Position numbers and translations under genes: made by a program. The notes under the pieces were generated by a model. That model had not been told where the DNA came from and searched no databases. It saw only the letters and a program-made list of their open reading frames with translations. A stretch of 42,997 bases of DNA, taken from NCBI GenBank assembly GCA_016872115.1, contig VHBC01000021.1, forward strand, positions 1-42,997. The letters are read 5' to 3'. This document shows, piece by piece, positions 1 through 8,359 of the stretch (position 1 is the first letter of the stretch; every line of letters begins with the position of its first letter). This stretch comes from Sphingomonadales bacterium (GTDB taxonomy: Bacteria; Bacteroidota; Bacteroidia; Flavobacteriales_D; Crocinitomicaceae).

Positions 1-3000
1 GTAGGTTTTGGTGTTACCGGTTTTGGTGTAGTTGGAGCCGGCGCAGGTTTTGGTGCCACTGGCGTATTGACTTTGTTTGGCGTTGAGAATTGATCTTGTT
101 TACCTTCTTGTTGTTTGCTGCCATTTGGATTAGTTATGATGCCCTGACCACTTCCATCATAAGTAACAAGATATGTATCTGTTGTTGTTCCGCAATCATT
201 TGTTACCGTTAAAACGAGTGTGTTAAGACCTGGTTCTAAACTCACCTCCGCAGTAATATTTCCAAGGTTATTACTAAAGCCGGTCAATTGCACTCCATTC
301 ATAAAGAAGGTGAGGGTCATATTGGCAGTGTAATTTACAATTTGTGCATTGTAAGTAAAAATGGATTGATTGGTGGTGTGCCCGCTCGGATCCATGTTAT
401 GAATAACTTGTGGAACGCTACACGGCTCGTAACGTACTTCGCGTTGTTCGATGTCGCTACCGCAGGTATTGGTCGCTGAAATTGATATGTTGTTGATACC
501 TGCTTGAAGGGTCATAGGTACACTCAACTGATTGCCAATGAGCGTAGCTCCAAAAATGGTGTTTCCGTTGTTGAGGATTTCAATACCGCTTACTGATGCA
601 ATTTGCTGAACTGTGGCTGTTAGAATAATGGCCGGGTTACTCTGACCAAACAAACCTGCTGCAGGGCTGGTAATATCAATACTTGGCTGAACGCAAGGTG
701 CCGTGTAGGTGTAAGTAATGGACTCTGACGATGACCCGCAATTGTTTTGGGCAGCAAGCGTGACCAAATTTGCTCCGTTTGCTAACTGAAGCGTTGCAGT
801 GAGGGTGCCGTTTTGATAACCAAAAGGCTGAACTACATTATTGACTAACAAATTGATGTTTTGCGCAGTTGTGATACCGCTAATTTGTGCAGAAAACTGA
901 AAAGTTGGATTTGTACTCGGGCCTGCTGCTTGACCAAATTGAATTTGTGGCGCAACACACGGCACATAATTGACAAGCAACGTTTGTGTTGTTCGGTCGC
1001 AGTCGTTTTTTCCTTGAATAACAATCGTATTTGGCCCCGGTTGTAAATTCAAAGACGTCGAGAAACTTTGATTTTGTAGAGAAAATGGCTGTCCAACCTG
1101 TCCGTTTAATGAGACCATGACTTGGCTTGGATTCAGGCCGATCAGTTGACCACTCAACGAAAGTGCAGATGTACTCACTGTAGATCCATTGATGTTTTGA
1201 TTACTTAAATTGATTTGAGGAGTGATACATGGTGAATAGGTGATTGTCCAAACATACAAGTCAGTACCACAATTGTTACTTGTGCTAAGTGTAATCGTAT
1301 TGTTGCCGTTGCTCAGCTGAATCGACGCATTCAAGGTACCATTTTGGTATGAAAAATTGAGTGCATTGCCATTTTGAAGTAAACTGATTTGATTTGCATT
1401 GGCAACATTAGTAATTTGTGCAGTTATGTTGATTGTTTGATCAGCACTTTGAAAGTTGGCTACAGGACTGGTACTGCTGATGACTGGCGCAGTACATGGT
1501 TGATAAGTAATATTCCAATTTTCGATATCGCTTCCACATGTATTCGTGGCCACCAAATTGATTTGATTGGCACCTTGTTGTAGATTAACTGCTGCCGTTA
1601 ATTGGTTATTGCTGAAGCTAAAATTTTGTGTTTGCCCATTTACAGTCAATTGAACTTGATTGGCAAAAGTATTGGTTAAAGTTGCCGTGTAAACCACTGT
1701 TGCGTTCGTCGTGGTGGCACCATTCGGAATAGCGGTTGTAGTCGTGATTTGAGGTGCCTGGCACTGTGAATAATTAACCTGAATAGATTCTGAATCGTTT
1801 CCACAGGTATTAGCTGCTTGAATCAATATTGTATTTGTTCCTTGGGTAAGGGTAAGCGTACTTGCAACTTGATTGTTGTTAAAATTGAAAGGCACATTGA
1901 TACCATTTAATTTGACCTGTATGGACTGGCTTGCCGTAATATTACTCACATTAGCCAACAAGTTCAAAGAAGCCAAATTAGTTGTGGTCCCCGATGCCGA
2001 CGGGCTCAGCATAGTGATTTGCGGTGCAATGCAGTTGTCGTAGCGAACATAAATAGTTTTGGATGCTTGCCCACAAGAACGAATGGCGCTCACTACAATC
2101 TGGTTGAGGCCATTCTGTAATGAAATATTGGTTGTTAAATTTCCATTAGAATAAAGGAAAGGTACCGCAATGCCGTTATTGGTAATCGTCAATCCATTTT
2201 GATTTGGCATATTTTGAAGCGTCGCGATAAAAGCAAAATTATTGTTGGTTGAAACGATGGGGTTATTGTTACTTGAATTATTCAAATTACCGAGAAGGGA
2301 AATTGTTGGAGCCAAACAATCATCGTAGGTATAGGTAAAGGTTTCGACATCCGATCCGCAATCGTTTGTTGCTGTAAGGGTGATGGTATTGACGCCTAAT
2401 AAAAGTTGGGTATTGAGTTCGAGCTGACCATTGGCATAGGTAAAGTTAGTTTGCTCGAGGCCATTGAAAATAACTTTCACGTTATTGCGGTTGTTCACAT
2501 TGCTTATAGTCGCTCTTAATCTCAATGCTGCATTGTTGAGCGTTGAGTTTACAACTGGGCTTGTAATGGCAATAGTTGGCGGGGTACAGTTCTGAAAATT
2601 AATCGAGCTGTTGATCTGATCAGTGCCGCAAGGATTGGTATAGCGTAACTGAAAATTATTTAAGCCCGGGCTGAGGTTAACCGTTGCTGTAATAGTTGTT
2701 CCGTTGAGTTGAGCGTTGGTTACTGCGATATTATTGTGTAAAACAAGCAGCTGACCGCCGTTGGTTGACCCGTTTAGTGTGGCTCTAATATTGAAACTTG
2801 CTTGGTTCGTGGTGGTGCCCGGTGCATTGGGCTGGAGCCAAGTAAGTTGAGGTGTGCGGCAGTCATTGTAGTTGATCGTGATTTGATCAAAGGCGCTACC
2901 GCAGCCATTGGTTGCTGTAATGCGAATGATATTTGCCCCGGGAGTGAGGTTGATGCTCCGCTGTAACAAGCCATTATTCGAATTGAAACTTGCGCCACCT

Positions 3001-4271
3001 ACCGACATTCCGTTGTGTAAGATTTGGATTTGATTGTTATTCAATTGACCGCTCAAGGTGGCATTTAATGCATATGTTGCTTGTTGAACAGTTGTGTTAG
3101 TCTGTCCATTGTTCATGATTTGAACGGTAGGCAATTGACACGCTATTTGTTCAATTTGAAGGGTTTGTGTTTTTGAACCACAAGCCGTTGTTGCAGTAAT
3201 AGTAAAAGTATTGATGCCGGGAACCAGGTTAACAATTGCCTCTAATCGTCCTGTTTGCGGATTGAAATTGAAAGGTAAAGTTTGGTTTTGTGCATTGATG
3301 AGTTGTATTTCTTGCGAACTACTCACATTGGCGAGGTCAAAGCGCAGCAGGATACTTGTTGCGGAAACACTTGTTTGTGGTTGGCCAACAACACTGATTA
3401 TTGGTTGAGGACAATTTTGGGTAAAGTTATTGATATTGGTTACCGGGTTGGTGTAATCACGTACAGGTTTGGGTTCGTATGCGCGGCCTTTGAAATGAAT
3501 TTGAATAAAGCCAGATGTGTAATGATACCAATCGTTTTTTGGTCGTGGATCCAAAGTAGCCAAACCGTCAAAGGTATCGGCCATTGAAAAAGTGGTTTTG
3601 TGCTCTACACCAAAACTCACGCGACCTTTGTGGTATGCCAAACCAAAACCTAAACTTGGCATCCAATTGACGGACCAATCATTGTTTTGCAAGCCATCTA
3701 GTCTTGTTTCATAGACATCATCAAGGACGTCAACCAGTTGTGTATTTGCAGGAAGCGTCGCATCAAGTGCGTTGTAATTATAAATACCGAGTGTATCTAA
3801 GGCATCGGTCCAATTTTGTTGCCAGGTAAGACCTAAGCCACCAAAAATATAGGGATCAAAGCCTGTTCGCTCGCGCAAGCGACCTGCGTGCAGAACCAAT
3901 TCGAGGTCGAGTTCACGGACATCAGAGCGAAAATTATGGACGTATTGGTTGTTTCCTGTTAAATAAGAGGAAAGTAGCGGATTTACTACAGTTGCGTCCA
4001 AGATAGAAACCGTTTGGTCTTGTCCATACCACTGACCCGATAGAAAGCGGCCACGCAAGTCAAAAGACAAACCGCGTCCGTAATCGTAATTGTAAGATTT
4101 TCCGAGGGTGAGCCCCCAACCATTATAGCGTTCAAAATCTATATCCGTGCTGTGCCATGTTGCACCGTAATTGAAGCCCCAAAACCATTTGGAACTATTG
4201 TAATTGACATGTTGTGCAGTGGCAGTGGTCACACTAATTGCAAAAAGCAAAAGGAAGTAGATATTTCTCAT
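1..4271 (-). CDS. Giant secreted protein: beta-barrel-like N-terminus plus 12 Ig-like repeats (3' end outside window)
   Basis: The frame is open from an ATG at 4271 to the left edge, so about 1423 codons are visible and the C-terminus is missing. Residues 1-20 form a Sec signal peptide (hydrophobic LLLFAI core, TATA-Q cleavage site). Residues ~21-275 are rich in aromatic and Gly residues in alternating patterns, with short strands such as SLGFGLAYHKGRVSFGVEHK, which suggests an outer-membrane beta-barrel or PorP-like fold (inference). From C287 twelve units of ~90 residues follow. Each opens with Cys-x-x-Pro and ends in an Asn-x-Cys-Gly-like element about 75 residues later. The last part is a Pro/Lys/Thr linker (PAPAPTTPKPVTPKPT). 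No catalytic motif is visible. It lies 82 bases downstream of the 4354-5253 gene on the same strand. A surface adhesin or envelope-spanning protein, possibly with a C-terminal anchoring domain beyond the edge, fits best. The family is not recognised. Confidence 0.85.
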   Translation of the reverse strand, partial: MRNIYFLLLFAISVTTATAQHVNYNSSKWFWGFNYGATWHSTDIDFERYNGWGLTLGKSYNYDYGRGLSFDLRGRFLSGQWYGQDQTVSILDATVVNPLLSSYLTGNNQYVHNFRSDVRELDLELVLHAGRLRERTGFDPYIFGGLGLTWQQNWTDALDTLGIYNYNALDATLPANTQLVDVLDDVYETRLDGLQNNDWSVNWMPSLGFGLAYHKGRVSFGVEHKTTFSMADTFDGLATLDPRPKNDWYHYTSGFIQIHFKGRAYEPKPVRDYTNPVTNINNFTQNCPQPIISVVGQPQTSVSATSILLRFDLANVSSSQEIQLINAQNQTLPFNFNPQTGRLEAIVNLVPGINTFTITATTACGSKTQTLQIEQIACQLPTVQIMNNGQTNTTVQQATYALNATLSGQLNNNQIQILHNGMSVGGASFNSNNGLLQRSINLTPGANIIRITATNGCGSAFDQITINYNDCRTPQLTWLQPNAPGTTTNQASFNIRATLNGSTNGGQLLVLHNNIAVTNAQLNGTTITATVNLSPGLNNFQLRYTNPCGTDQINSSINFQNCTPPTIAITSPVVNSTLNNAALRLRATISNVNNRNNVKVIFNGLEQTNFTYANGQLELNTQLLLGVNTITLTATNDCGSDVETFTYTYDDCLAPTISLLGNLNNSSNNNPIVSTNNNFAFIATLQNMPNQNGLTITNNGIAVPFLYSNGNLTTNISLQNGLNQIVVSAIRSCGQASKTIYVRYDNCIAPQITMLSPSASGTTTNLASLNLLANVSNITASQSIQVKLNGINVPFNFNNNQVASTLTLTQGTNTILIQAANTCGNDSESIQVNYSQCQAPQITTTTAIPNGATTTNATVVYTATLTNTFANQVQLTVNGQTQNFSFSNNQLTAAVNLQQGANQINLVATNTCGSDIENWNITYQPCTAPVISSTSPVANFQSADQTINITAQITNVANANQISLLQNGNALNFSYQNGTLNASIQLSNGNNTITLSTSNNCGTDLYVWTITYSPCITPQINLSNQNINGSTVSTSALSLSGQLIGLNPSQVMVSLNGQVGQPFSLQNQSFSTSLNLQPGPNTIVIQGKNDCDRTTQTLLVNYVPCVAPQIQFGQAAGPSTNPTFQFSAQISGITTAQNINLLVNNVVQPFGYQNGTLTATLQLANGANLVTLAAQNNCGSSSESITYTYTAPCVQPSIDITSPAAGLFGQSNPAIILTATVQQIASVSGIEILNNGNTIFGATLIGNQLSVPMTLQAGINNISISATNTCGSDIEQREVRYEPCSVPQVIHNMDPSGHTTNQSIFTYNAQIVNYTANMTLTFFMNGVQLTGFSNNLGNITAEVSLEPGLNTLVLTVTNDCGTTTDTYLVTYDGSGQGIITNPNGSKQQEGKQDQFSTPNKVNTPVAPKPAPAPTTPKPVTPKP
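3..57 (-). repeat. Pro-Lys-Pro linker repeats at the left edge
   Basis: The plus-strand 10-mer GGTTTTGGTG occurs at about 4, 20 and 46. It encodes repeated Pro-Lys-Pro on the minus strand. The segment is the start of a Pro/Lys/Thr-rich spacer after the last Ig-like repeat and continues beyond the window. Such linkers usually separate folded domains, so another domain probably follows. Confidence 0.6.
153..3413 (-). repeat. Twelve tandem ~270-bp coding repeats (Ig-like domains)
   Basis: The Cys-Gly codon pair that marks each unit recurs near 187, 460, 733, 993, 1268, 1530, 1799, 2070, 2354, 2622, 2897 and 3177, a spacing of roughly 260-284 bases. At protein level every unit has an opening Cys followed by Pro, an N-G-x-x-x-hydrophobic hairpin in the middle, a turn of the type L-x-x-G-x-N-x-I, and the closing Cys-Gly (Cys-Asp in the ninth unit). 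The nucleotide sequences have diverged, so this is an old protein-domain duplication and not a recent DNA repeat. Confidence 0.85.
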
Positions 4272-4312
4272 AAAAATGAATTTCGTTTGCTTACCTAAAT
4301 TTTATGCCAAAG

Positions 4313-4337
4313 TTCTTAAAAATAAACAGTTTAAGAA
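4313..4337 (-). terminator. A/T-rich inverted repeat after the 4354-5253 gene
   Basis: A perfect 8-base inverted repeat (TTCTTAAA / TTTAAGAA) with a 9-base loop lies 16 bases downstream of the stop codon at 4354 and 41 bases upstream of the next start at 4271. The stem is almost all A/T, so it would be weak. It may be a partial terminator between the glyQS pair and the giant repeat protein, or chance in AT-rich spacer. No TAnnTTTG promoter box for the downstream gene was found in this 82-base gap. Confidence 0.3.
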
Positions 4338-4353
4338 ATTTTTAACGAAGTTC

Positions 4354-5253
4354 TTATTGTTTTGGGTAGTAGGAATAGTTGGTAAAACGCAAAATACGCA
4401 ACTGATTGTTGGCTACATCTTTCTGTATTAAAGACCCTAAAAAACCCGTTTTATAGTCGTAGACAATTTGGTAATCAGTCTTGAATATACCTTCTTTATA
4501 AAGATGCATCTCAATGAGGTTGCCCCATTGGTCATAGCGGTAACGCCATTCTTCGATGGGAGTGGCATTCTCAACTTGTTGTATGGATTTTTTGGCGAGT
4601 AAACCTGTTTCGTTATATGTAAAAAACGCAGTTTGCGTCGTTTGCGAAATTCGAAAATAGGTTTGTTCTTGAGTGAGGTACCCGTCGGGGTTAAAAATAG
4701 AACTCACTTCAAGATAAGGTCTTTGGTAATTGTTGTAACGCGTATAGTTTTGTTTGGCATCTAAATGATATCGAAAGGTCTCGGTGCGCATTTTTACCGA
4801 AGAAATCAAAGTGTCGTTGCGGTGGTCGTAGATGTCGCGGTATAAAGCAATGCTAATGAGGCGCTGTAGAGAGTCGTATTGATAGTGTTCGCATAGCGCC
4901 CCGCCATACGCGGCATAACGGTGCATTTGGATCAGGCCATTTTCAAAATAGGCGTAATGATGAAAAGTACTATCCTTTGAGCTTCCCTTTTGAACGATTT
5001 CCATACTTGAGATAAGCTGCCCTTTTGGATTGAAACGGTATTCGAAACGGTCTGCGCTCGGCTTGAAAGCTTCATCTCCTTTTTTGTAGGTGTAAAAACC
5101 GCTAATGCGTTCTATGCGCTCTGCAGCGATAAGTTCGGCGTTGAAAAAAGGCAATTCACCAAACGCCTCTCCTTTTTGATTGAGAATGAATTGGGCCTTC
5201 GATGAAAGCGGCCCTATAATGGCACAAAACAGAAAAAATACAACCCTTCTCAC
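4354..5253 (-). CDS. Secreted hypothetical protein with YD-like repeats
   Basis: This is a 299-residue protein with a GTG start at 5253 that overlaps the glyQS stop by 4 bases (GTGA), so translation is coupled. Residues 1-20 (RRVVFFLFCAIIGPLSSKA) look like a Sec signal peptide ending in SKA-Q. The body has repeated Tyr/Phe-x-Tyr strands with D/N-x-x-G-x-L turns (for example YDSLQRLIS, YNETGLLAKKS, YDQWGNLIEM). These resemble RHS/YD repeats and the beta-meander of Bacteroidota 'antitoxin component YwqK/RHS-like' proteins. No lipobox, T9SS sorting domain or catalytic motif is visible. It is probably periplasmic or surface located. The function is unknown, and nothing suggests a link to tRNA charging beyond co-transcription. 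Confidence 0.8.
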   Translation of the reverse strand: MRRVVFFLFCAIIGPLSSKAQFILNQKGEAFGELPFFNAELIAAERIERISGFYTYKKGDEAFKPSADRFEYRFNPKGQLISSMEIVQKGSSKDSTFHHYAYFENGLIQMHRYAAYGGALCEHYQYDSLQRLISIALYRDIYDHRNDTLISSVKMRTETFRYHLDAKQNYTRYNNYQRPYLEVSSIFNPDGYLTQEQTYFRISQTTQTAFFTYNETGLLAKKSIQQVENATPIEEWRYRYDQWGNLIEMHLYKEGIFKTDYQIVYDYKTGFLGSLIQKDVANNQLRILRFTNYSYYPKQ

Positions 5254-6797
5254 GAAAGCAGATCTGCTAAGACGCGTTTCCAGCTCGCTTTGGCAGCAAT
5301 GACCGCCTCGAGTTCGTTCAACTGAATGCGTTGTTGGGTCATGGTGTCGCGGTCTCGGATTGTAACAGTGTTGTCTTCCAAAGTTTGGTGGTCAACGGTA
5401 ATTGAGAATGGTGTTCCGATGGCGTCTTGTCTGCGGTAACGCTTGCCAATGGAATCTTTTTCGTCGTATTGAACGCTGTATTCTAGCTGAAGCTGAGCCA
5501 TGATTTCACGCGCTTTTTCTGGCAAGCCGTCTTTTTTAATGAGGGGTAGTATTGCCGCTTTGTAAGGTGCCAACACAGCAGGAATTTTAAGCACAACCCG
5601 TGCTGAACCATCTTCCAGGGTTTCTTCTTGGTAGGCGGCGCTGAGCACTGCTAAAAACATGCGGTCTAGGCCAACGGATGTTTCGATGACGTATGGAACG
5701 TAACTTTGATTGAGTTCTGGATCAAAAAATTGTAATTTTTTACCTGAATATTGTTCGTGCTGCTTGAGATCGAAGTCTGTGCGGGAGTGGATACCTTCCA
5801 GCTCTTTAAAACCCATCGGGAAATTGTATTCGATGTCACAAGCAGCATTGGCATAGTGCGCTAATTTGAGGTGATCGTGGAAACGGTAAAGTTCAGGGCC
5901 CATGCCTAAATTTTGATGCCATTTGGTGCGAAGGTTTTTCCAGTAGTCGTACCATTTCATTTCTTCACCAGGCCGTACAAAAAATTGCATTTCCATTTGT
6001 TCAAATTCGCGCATGCGGAAGATAAATTGACGTGCAACGATTTCATTGCGGAAAGCTTTTCCGATTTGGGCAATCCCGAATGGGATTTTCATGCGACCTG
6101 ATTTCTGCACATTCAAGAAATTGACGAAAATGCCTTGAGCTGTTTCTGGACGCAAATAAATAGTGCTGGCGTCGCCGGCAACTGACCCAAGTTCTGTAGA
6201 GAACATCAGGTTGAACTGCCGCACTTCTGTCCAATTTTTGGAACCTGAAATCGGGCAAACGATCTCGAGGTCAATAATGAGTTGACGCAACGCTTCGAGG
6301 TCGTTTTGTTCGAGGGCATTTTTCATGCGGGTCTCGATTTGCTCGATTTTTTCTTGATTGCGCAATACGTTGGGGCTGGTTGCTCTAAATTGAGCAGCAT
6401 CGAAAGTCTCACCAAAGCGTTTTTGACTTTTTTCGACTTCTTTTTCTATTTTTTGTCTGATTTTCTCGATGTGTTCTTCGAGTAAAACATCGGCACGATA
6501 GCGTTTTTTGGAATCTTTGTTGTCGATGAGTGGATCATTGAAGGCATCAACGTGCCCGGAAGCCTTCCATGTAGTCGGGTGCATGAAAATTGCGGAGTCG
6601 AGCCCGACGATATTCTCATGGAGATGCACCATTGCTTTCCACCAGTATGTTTTGATGTTGTTTTTAAGTTCAGCACCAAGCTGACCGTAGTCATAAGTGG
6701 CGGCGAGCCCGTCGTAAATTTCTGAAGAAGGGAAAACGAATCCGTATTCTTTTGCGTGTGAGATGAGGTCTTTGAGGCGGTCTTTTTGTGCTTCCAT
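5250..6797 (-). CDS. glyQS: Glycyl-tRNA synthetase, homodimeric class II type
   Basis: The 515-residue protein charges tRNA-Gly with glycine in the cytoplasm. It is the single-chain alpha2 form, not the GlyQ+GlyS tetramer. Class II motifs are visible: the N-terminal SHAKEYGFVFPSSEIYDGL segment, motif 2 (GKAFRNEI) followed by EMEMQFF, motif 3 (SVGLDRMFLAVL), and a C-terminal anticodon-binding domain from about residue 405 (KIPAVLAPYKAAILPL). A charged helical insertion at ~110-175 (EEHIEKIRQKIEKEVEK...) is typical of this family. The ATG at 6797 is preceded by a TAnnTTTG box only a few bases upstream. The stop overlaps the start of the secreted protein downstream. Confidence 0.97.
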   Translation of the reverse strand: MEAQKDRLKDLISHAKEYGFVFPSSEIYDGLAATYDYGQLGAELKNNIKTYWWKAMVHLHENIVGLDSAIFMHPTTWKASGHVDAFNDPLIDNKDSKKRYRADVLLEEHIEKIRQKIEKEVEKSQKRFGETFDAAQFRATSPNVLRNQEKIEQIETRMKNALEQNDLEALRQLIIDLEIVCPISGSKNWTEVRQFNLMFSTELGSVAGDASTIYLRPETAQGIFVNFLNVQKSGRMKIPFGIAQIGKAFRNEIVARQFIFRMREFEQMEMQFFVRPGEEMKWYDYWKNLRTKWHQNLGMGPELYRFHDHLKLAHYANAACDIEYNFPMGFKELEGIHSRTDFDLKQHEQYSGKKLQFFDPELNQSYVPYVIETSVGLDRMFLAVLSAAYQEETLEDGSARVVLKIPAVLAPYKAAILPLIKKDGLPEKAREIMAQLQLEYSVQYDEKDSIGKRYRRQDAIGTPFSITVDHQTLEDNTVTIRDRDTMTQQRIQLNELEAVIAAKASWKRVLADLLS

Positions 6798-6802
6798 AGT
6801 TG

Positions 6803-6810
6803 CAAAGATA
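6803..6810 (-). promoter_or_regulatory. Promoter -7 box (TATCTTTG) for glyQS
   Basis: On the minus strand TATCTTTG matches the Bacteroidota -7 consensus TAnnTTTG and ends 5 bases before the glyQS ATG. Transcription from it would start at or within a base or two of the start codon, giving a leaderless or near-leaderless mRNA. No TTG at the expected -33 distance is seen. The gap between the two divergent genes is only 35 bases. Confidence 0.4.
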
Positions 6811-6832
6811 CGAAAAGCACTATTTTTACTCT

Positions 6833-7585
6833 ATGATTTTTTACCTCAACCCGACTCAATTTATAGATACAAGTTTGCCACTTGATCTTTCAATGCCGTT
6901 AAGAGCCACTTTTGATAACCCCCGTGCATGGTATGTCGATGCACCCCGAATAGAACCTGTGCGCGCCAATGGTTTTATTGGAAGTGTAGCCGAAGGCGGA
7001 GCGGTGAATTTTAGGGATATCTATTTCAATCCGCATGGCCATGGTACGCACACCGAATCTTATGGTCATATTAGCCGAGAAATTTACCCAGTTAGTGCTG
7101 TTTTTGATCAATTTTTTTTCAGAGCAACACTCATCAGCGTAGTTCCAAAAATATTGGACAACGGAGATCGGGTTGTTTTTGCCGATCAACTTGAGGCTTT
7201 GCTTTCGAGTGAATTCACGGAAGCTGTAATTATTCGAACCTTGCCAAATCAGCAAGAAAAGAGATCGGCTAACTATTCCGGAACCAATCCGTGTTATTTT
7301 GATGTAGGGGTAGTTGCCTTATTAGATCAGCTCCAAACCAAGCATCTTTTGGTAGACACGCCTTCTGTTGACCGCGAAGAAGACAACGGTGTTTTGGCTT
7401 TTCATCATGCGTTTTGGAATGTGCCTGTCGAACCAATCAAAAACCGCAGTATTACGGAATTGATTTATGTGCCGGATGAAATTATGGACGGAAGCTATTT
7501 ACTGGAATTGCAATTGGCACATTTTCAGAATGATGCGAGTCCAAGTAGACCATTGCTGTATGCGCTAAACGAAAAAAAGGACTGA
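6833..7585 (+). CDS. Cyclase-family (kynurenine formamidase-like) metal-dependent hydrolase
   Basis: The protein has about 250 residues from the ATG at 6833. A TTG 33 bases upstream is in frame but would sit almost on the glyQS start, so I reject it. The metal-binding signature of the cyclase superfamily (His-x-Gly-Thr-His-x-Asp/Glu-x-x-x-His) is present as HGHGTHTESYGHI, with Glu in the usual Asp place. N-terminal DLSMPL and the C-terminal ITELIYVPDEIMDG segment also fit. Known family members hydrolyse N-formylkynurenine or act on cyclic amides and polyketides; the substrate here cannot be assigned. It has no signal peptide and is divergent from glyQS. A hairpin overlaps its stop codon. Confidence 0.8.
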   Translation: MIFYLNPTQFIDTSLPLDLSMPLRATFDNPRAWYVDAPRIEPVRANGFIGSVAEGGAVNFRDIYFNPHGHGTHTESYGHISREIYPVSAVFDQFFFRATLISVVPKILDNGDRVVFADQLEALLSSEFTEAVIIRTLPNQQEKRSANYSGTNPCYFDVGVVALLDQLQTKHLLVDTPSVDREEDNGVLAFHHAFWNVPVEPIKNRSITELIYVPDEIMDGSYLLELQLAHFQNDASPSRPLLYALNEKKD

Positions 7586-7600
7586 CGAATCAGCCCTTTT
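7575..7600 (+). terminator. Rho-independent-like hairpin over the cyclase stop codon
   Basis: AAAAGG-A-CTGA and TCAG-C-CCTTTT pair around a CGAA loop with one A/C mismatch. The 3' arm ends in TTTT. The TGA stop codon (7583-7585) is inside the 5' arm, so the hairpin begins within the last codons of the gene. Confidence 0.55.
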
Positions 7601-7863
7601 CCTAGTAGTAGACAAAACTGTCTGAGTGGTGCAAGTAAAGTAATAAGGACAGGAACCTCTTGTACATATTCCTTTCGGACGTTGACAAAAACTATTAAAC
7701 TCTTATCAAACTAGAAAATGAAACTGCCTCTCCAAGCAGCTTGTCAACTACTATGCACAAGAAGTAACCTGTTTCTCTCCTTATTTCACATTAAACTTAA
7801 AGTGAATTTTTCGAAGTCAAAGTGTCAAATGAACATCTTCTTCAATTGACTGAACATTGCCCT
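7601..7863. other. AT-rich intergenic spacer without a gene
   Basis: This is the only stretch of about 300 bases (7586-7897) in the window without a gene. It lies between convergent genes. I see no open frame of gene-like composition, no tRNA-like or riboswitch-like fold and no convincing TAnnTTTG box. It holds only the two flanking hairpins annotated separately. A small RNA cannot be excluded by eye. Confidence 0.5.
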
Positions 7864-7888
7864 ATTTTTTGTGAATATTTCAAAAAAT
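7864..7888 (-). terminator. Inverted repeat downstream of the sprA-GNAT unit
   Basis: A perfect 8-base inverted repeat (ATTTTTTG / CAAAAAAT) with a 9-base loop lies 9 bases beyond the GNAT stop codon at 7898. It is almost pure A/T. The T-run on either strand could make it a weak bidirectional terminator between the convergent transcripts. Confidence 0.35.
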
Positions 7889-7897
7889 TGTTCCTAT

Positions 7898-8359
7898 TTA
7901 TTCAAAAAATAAACGGCCGTTGATCCATTCTGGGTCGAGTGTGGCGTGGTTGCGGCGGTAGAAATTCAGTGCGGTTGTATTCCAGTCAAGCACCTGCCAA
8001 TCCATGCGTCGAACACCCCATTTTTTAGCTGTAGCAACGACTTCATCAAATAATGCTTGGCCATAGCCTTTCTTGCGTTCGGATTCCAATACATAGAAAT
8101 CCTCAAGATAAAGGCAGCGACCTTTCCAGGTGGAGTACGAAATATAGTAAAGTGCAAATCCGATGACATTTCCTTCTGGGCTTTCTGCCACTAGTGCTTC
8201 ACAAATGCGGTCTTCAAATAAATCGATTTGCAATTGCGTAGATGTATTGCTGACTTGTTCCGGTGCACGTTCGAAGGTGGCTAATTCTTGAATGAGTCTA
8301 AAAATGGCCAAGACATCTTTAGGTTCAGCCGCTCTAATTAGATGGTTATTTGAGGCCAT
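7898..8359 (-). CDS. GNAT N-acetyltransferase, diamine/spermidine-spermine (SAT1/2) type
   Basis: The protein has 153 residues from the ATG at 8359 (MASNNHLIRAAEPKD). A GTG 24 bases upstream is possible but less likely. The GNAT fold is clear: N-terminal IRAAEPKDVLAIFRLIQEL, central GFALYYISYSTWKGRCLYLEDFYV, the acetyl-CoA loop RKKGYGQALF (R-x-x-G-x-G) at ~95-105, and the C-terminal WNTTALNFYRR. The LYLEDFYV and WN-x-x-A/S-NFY-x-R signatures match the eukaryotic-like SAT1/SAT2 and thialysine acetyltransferase group, so a polyamine or small-amine substrate is likely (inference). The start overlaps the end of sprA by 14 bases, so it is probably the last gene of that transcript. Confidence 0.85.
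   Translation of the reverse strand: MASNNHLIRAAEPKDVLAIFRLIQELATFERAPEQVSNTSTQLQIDLFEDRICEALVAESPEGNVIGFALYYISYSTWKGRCLYLEDFYVLESERKKGYGQALFDEVVATAKKWGVRRMDWQVLDWNTTALNFYRRNHATLDPEWINGRLFFE

Noticed and set aside
153..3413. A ~270-base periodicity that could suggest a CRISPR-like or satellite array
   Set aside because: Units are too long and too diverged for CRISPR, and conservation follows codons (Cys-Gly, Cys-x-x-Pro), so these are protein domains.
288..3587. Short plus-strand open frames of 60-100 codons across the first 3.6 kb
   Set aside because: They lie opposite a continuous minus-strand frame with clear repeats, signal peptide and domain structure; they are antisense shadows.
6800..6832. 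Upstream TTG start for the cyclase-family gene
   Set aside because: It would begin 3 bases from the divergent glyQS start and adds 11 residues not typical of the family; the ATG at 6833 is better.
7601..7863. Possible small RNA or riboswitch in the longest gap
   Set aside because: No convincing conserved fold, promoter box or family motif could be recognised by eye; it is left as unexplained spacer.
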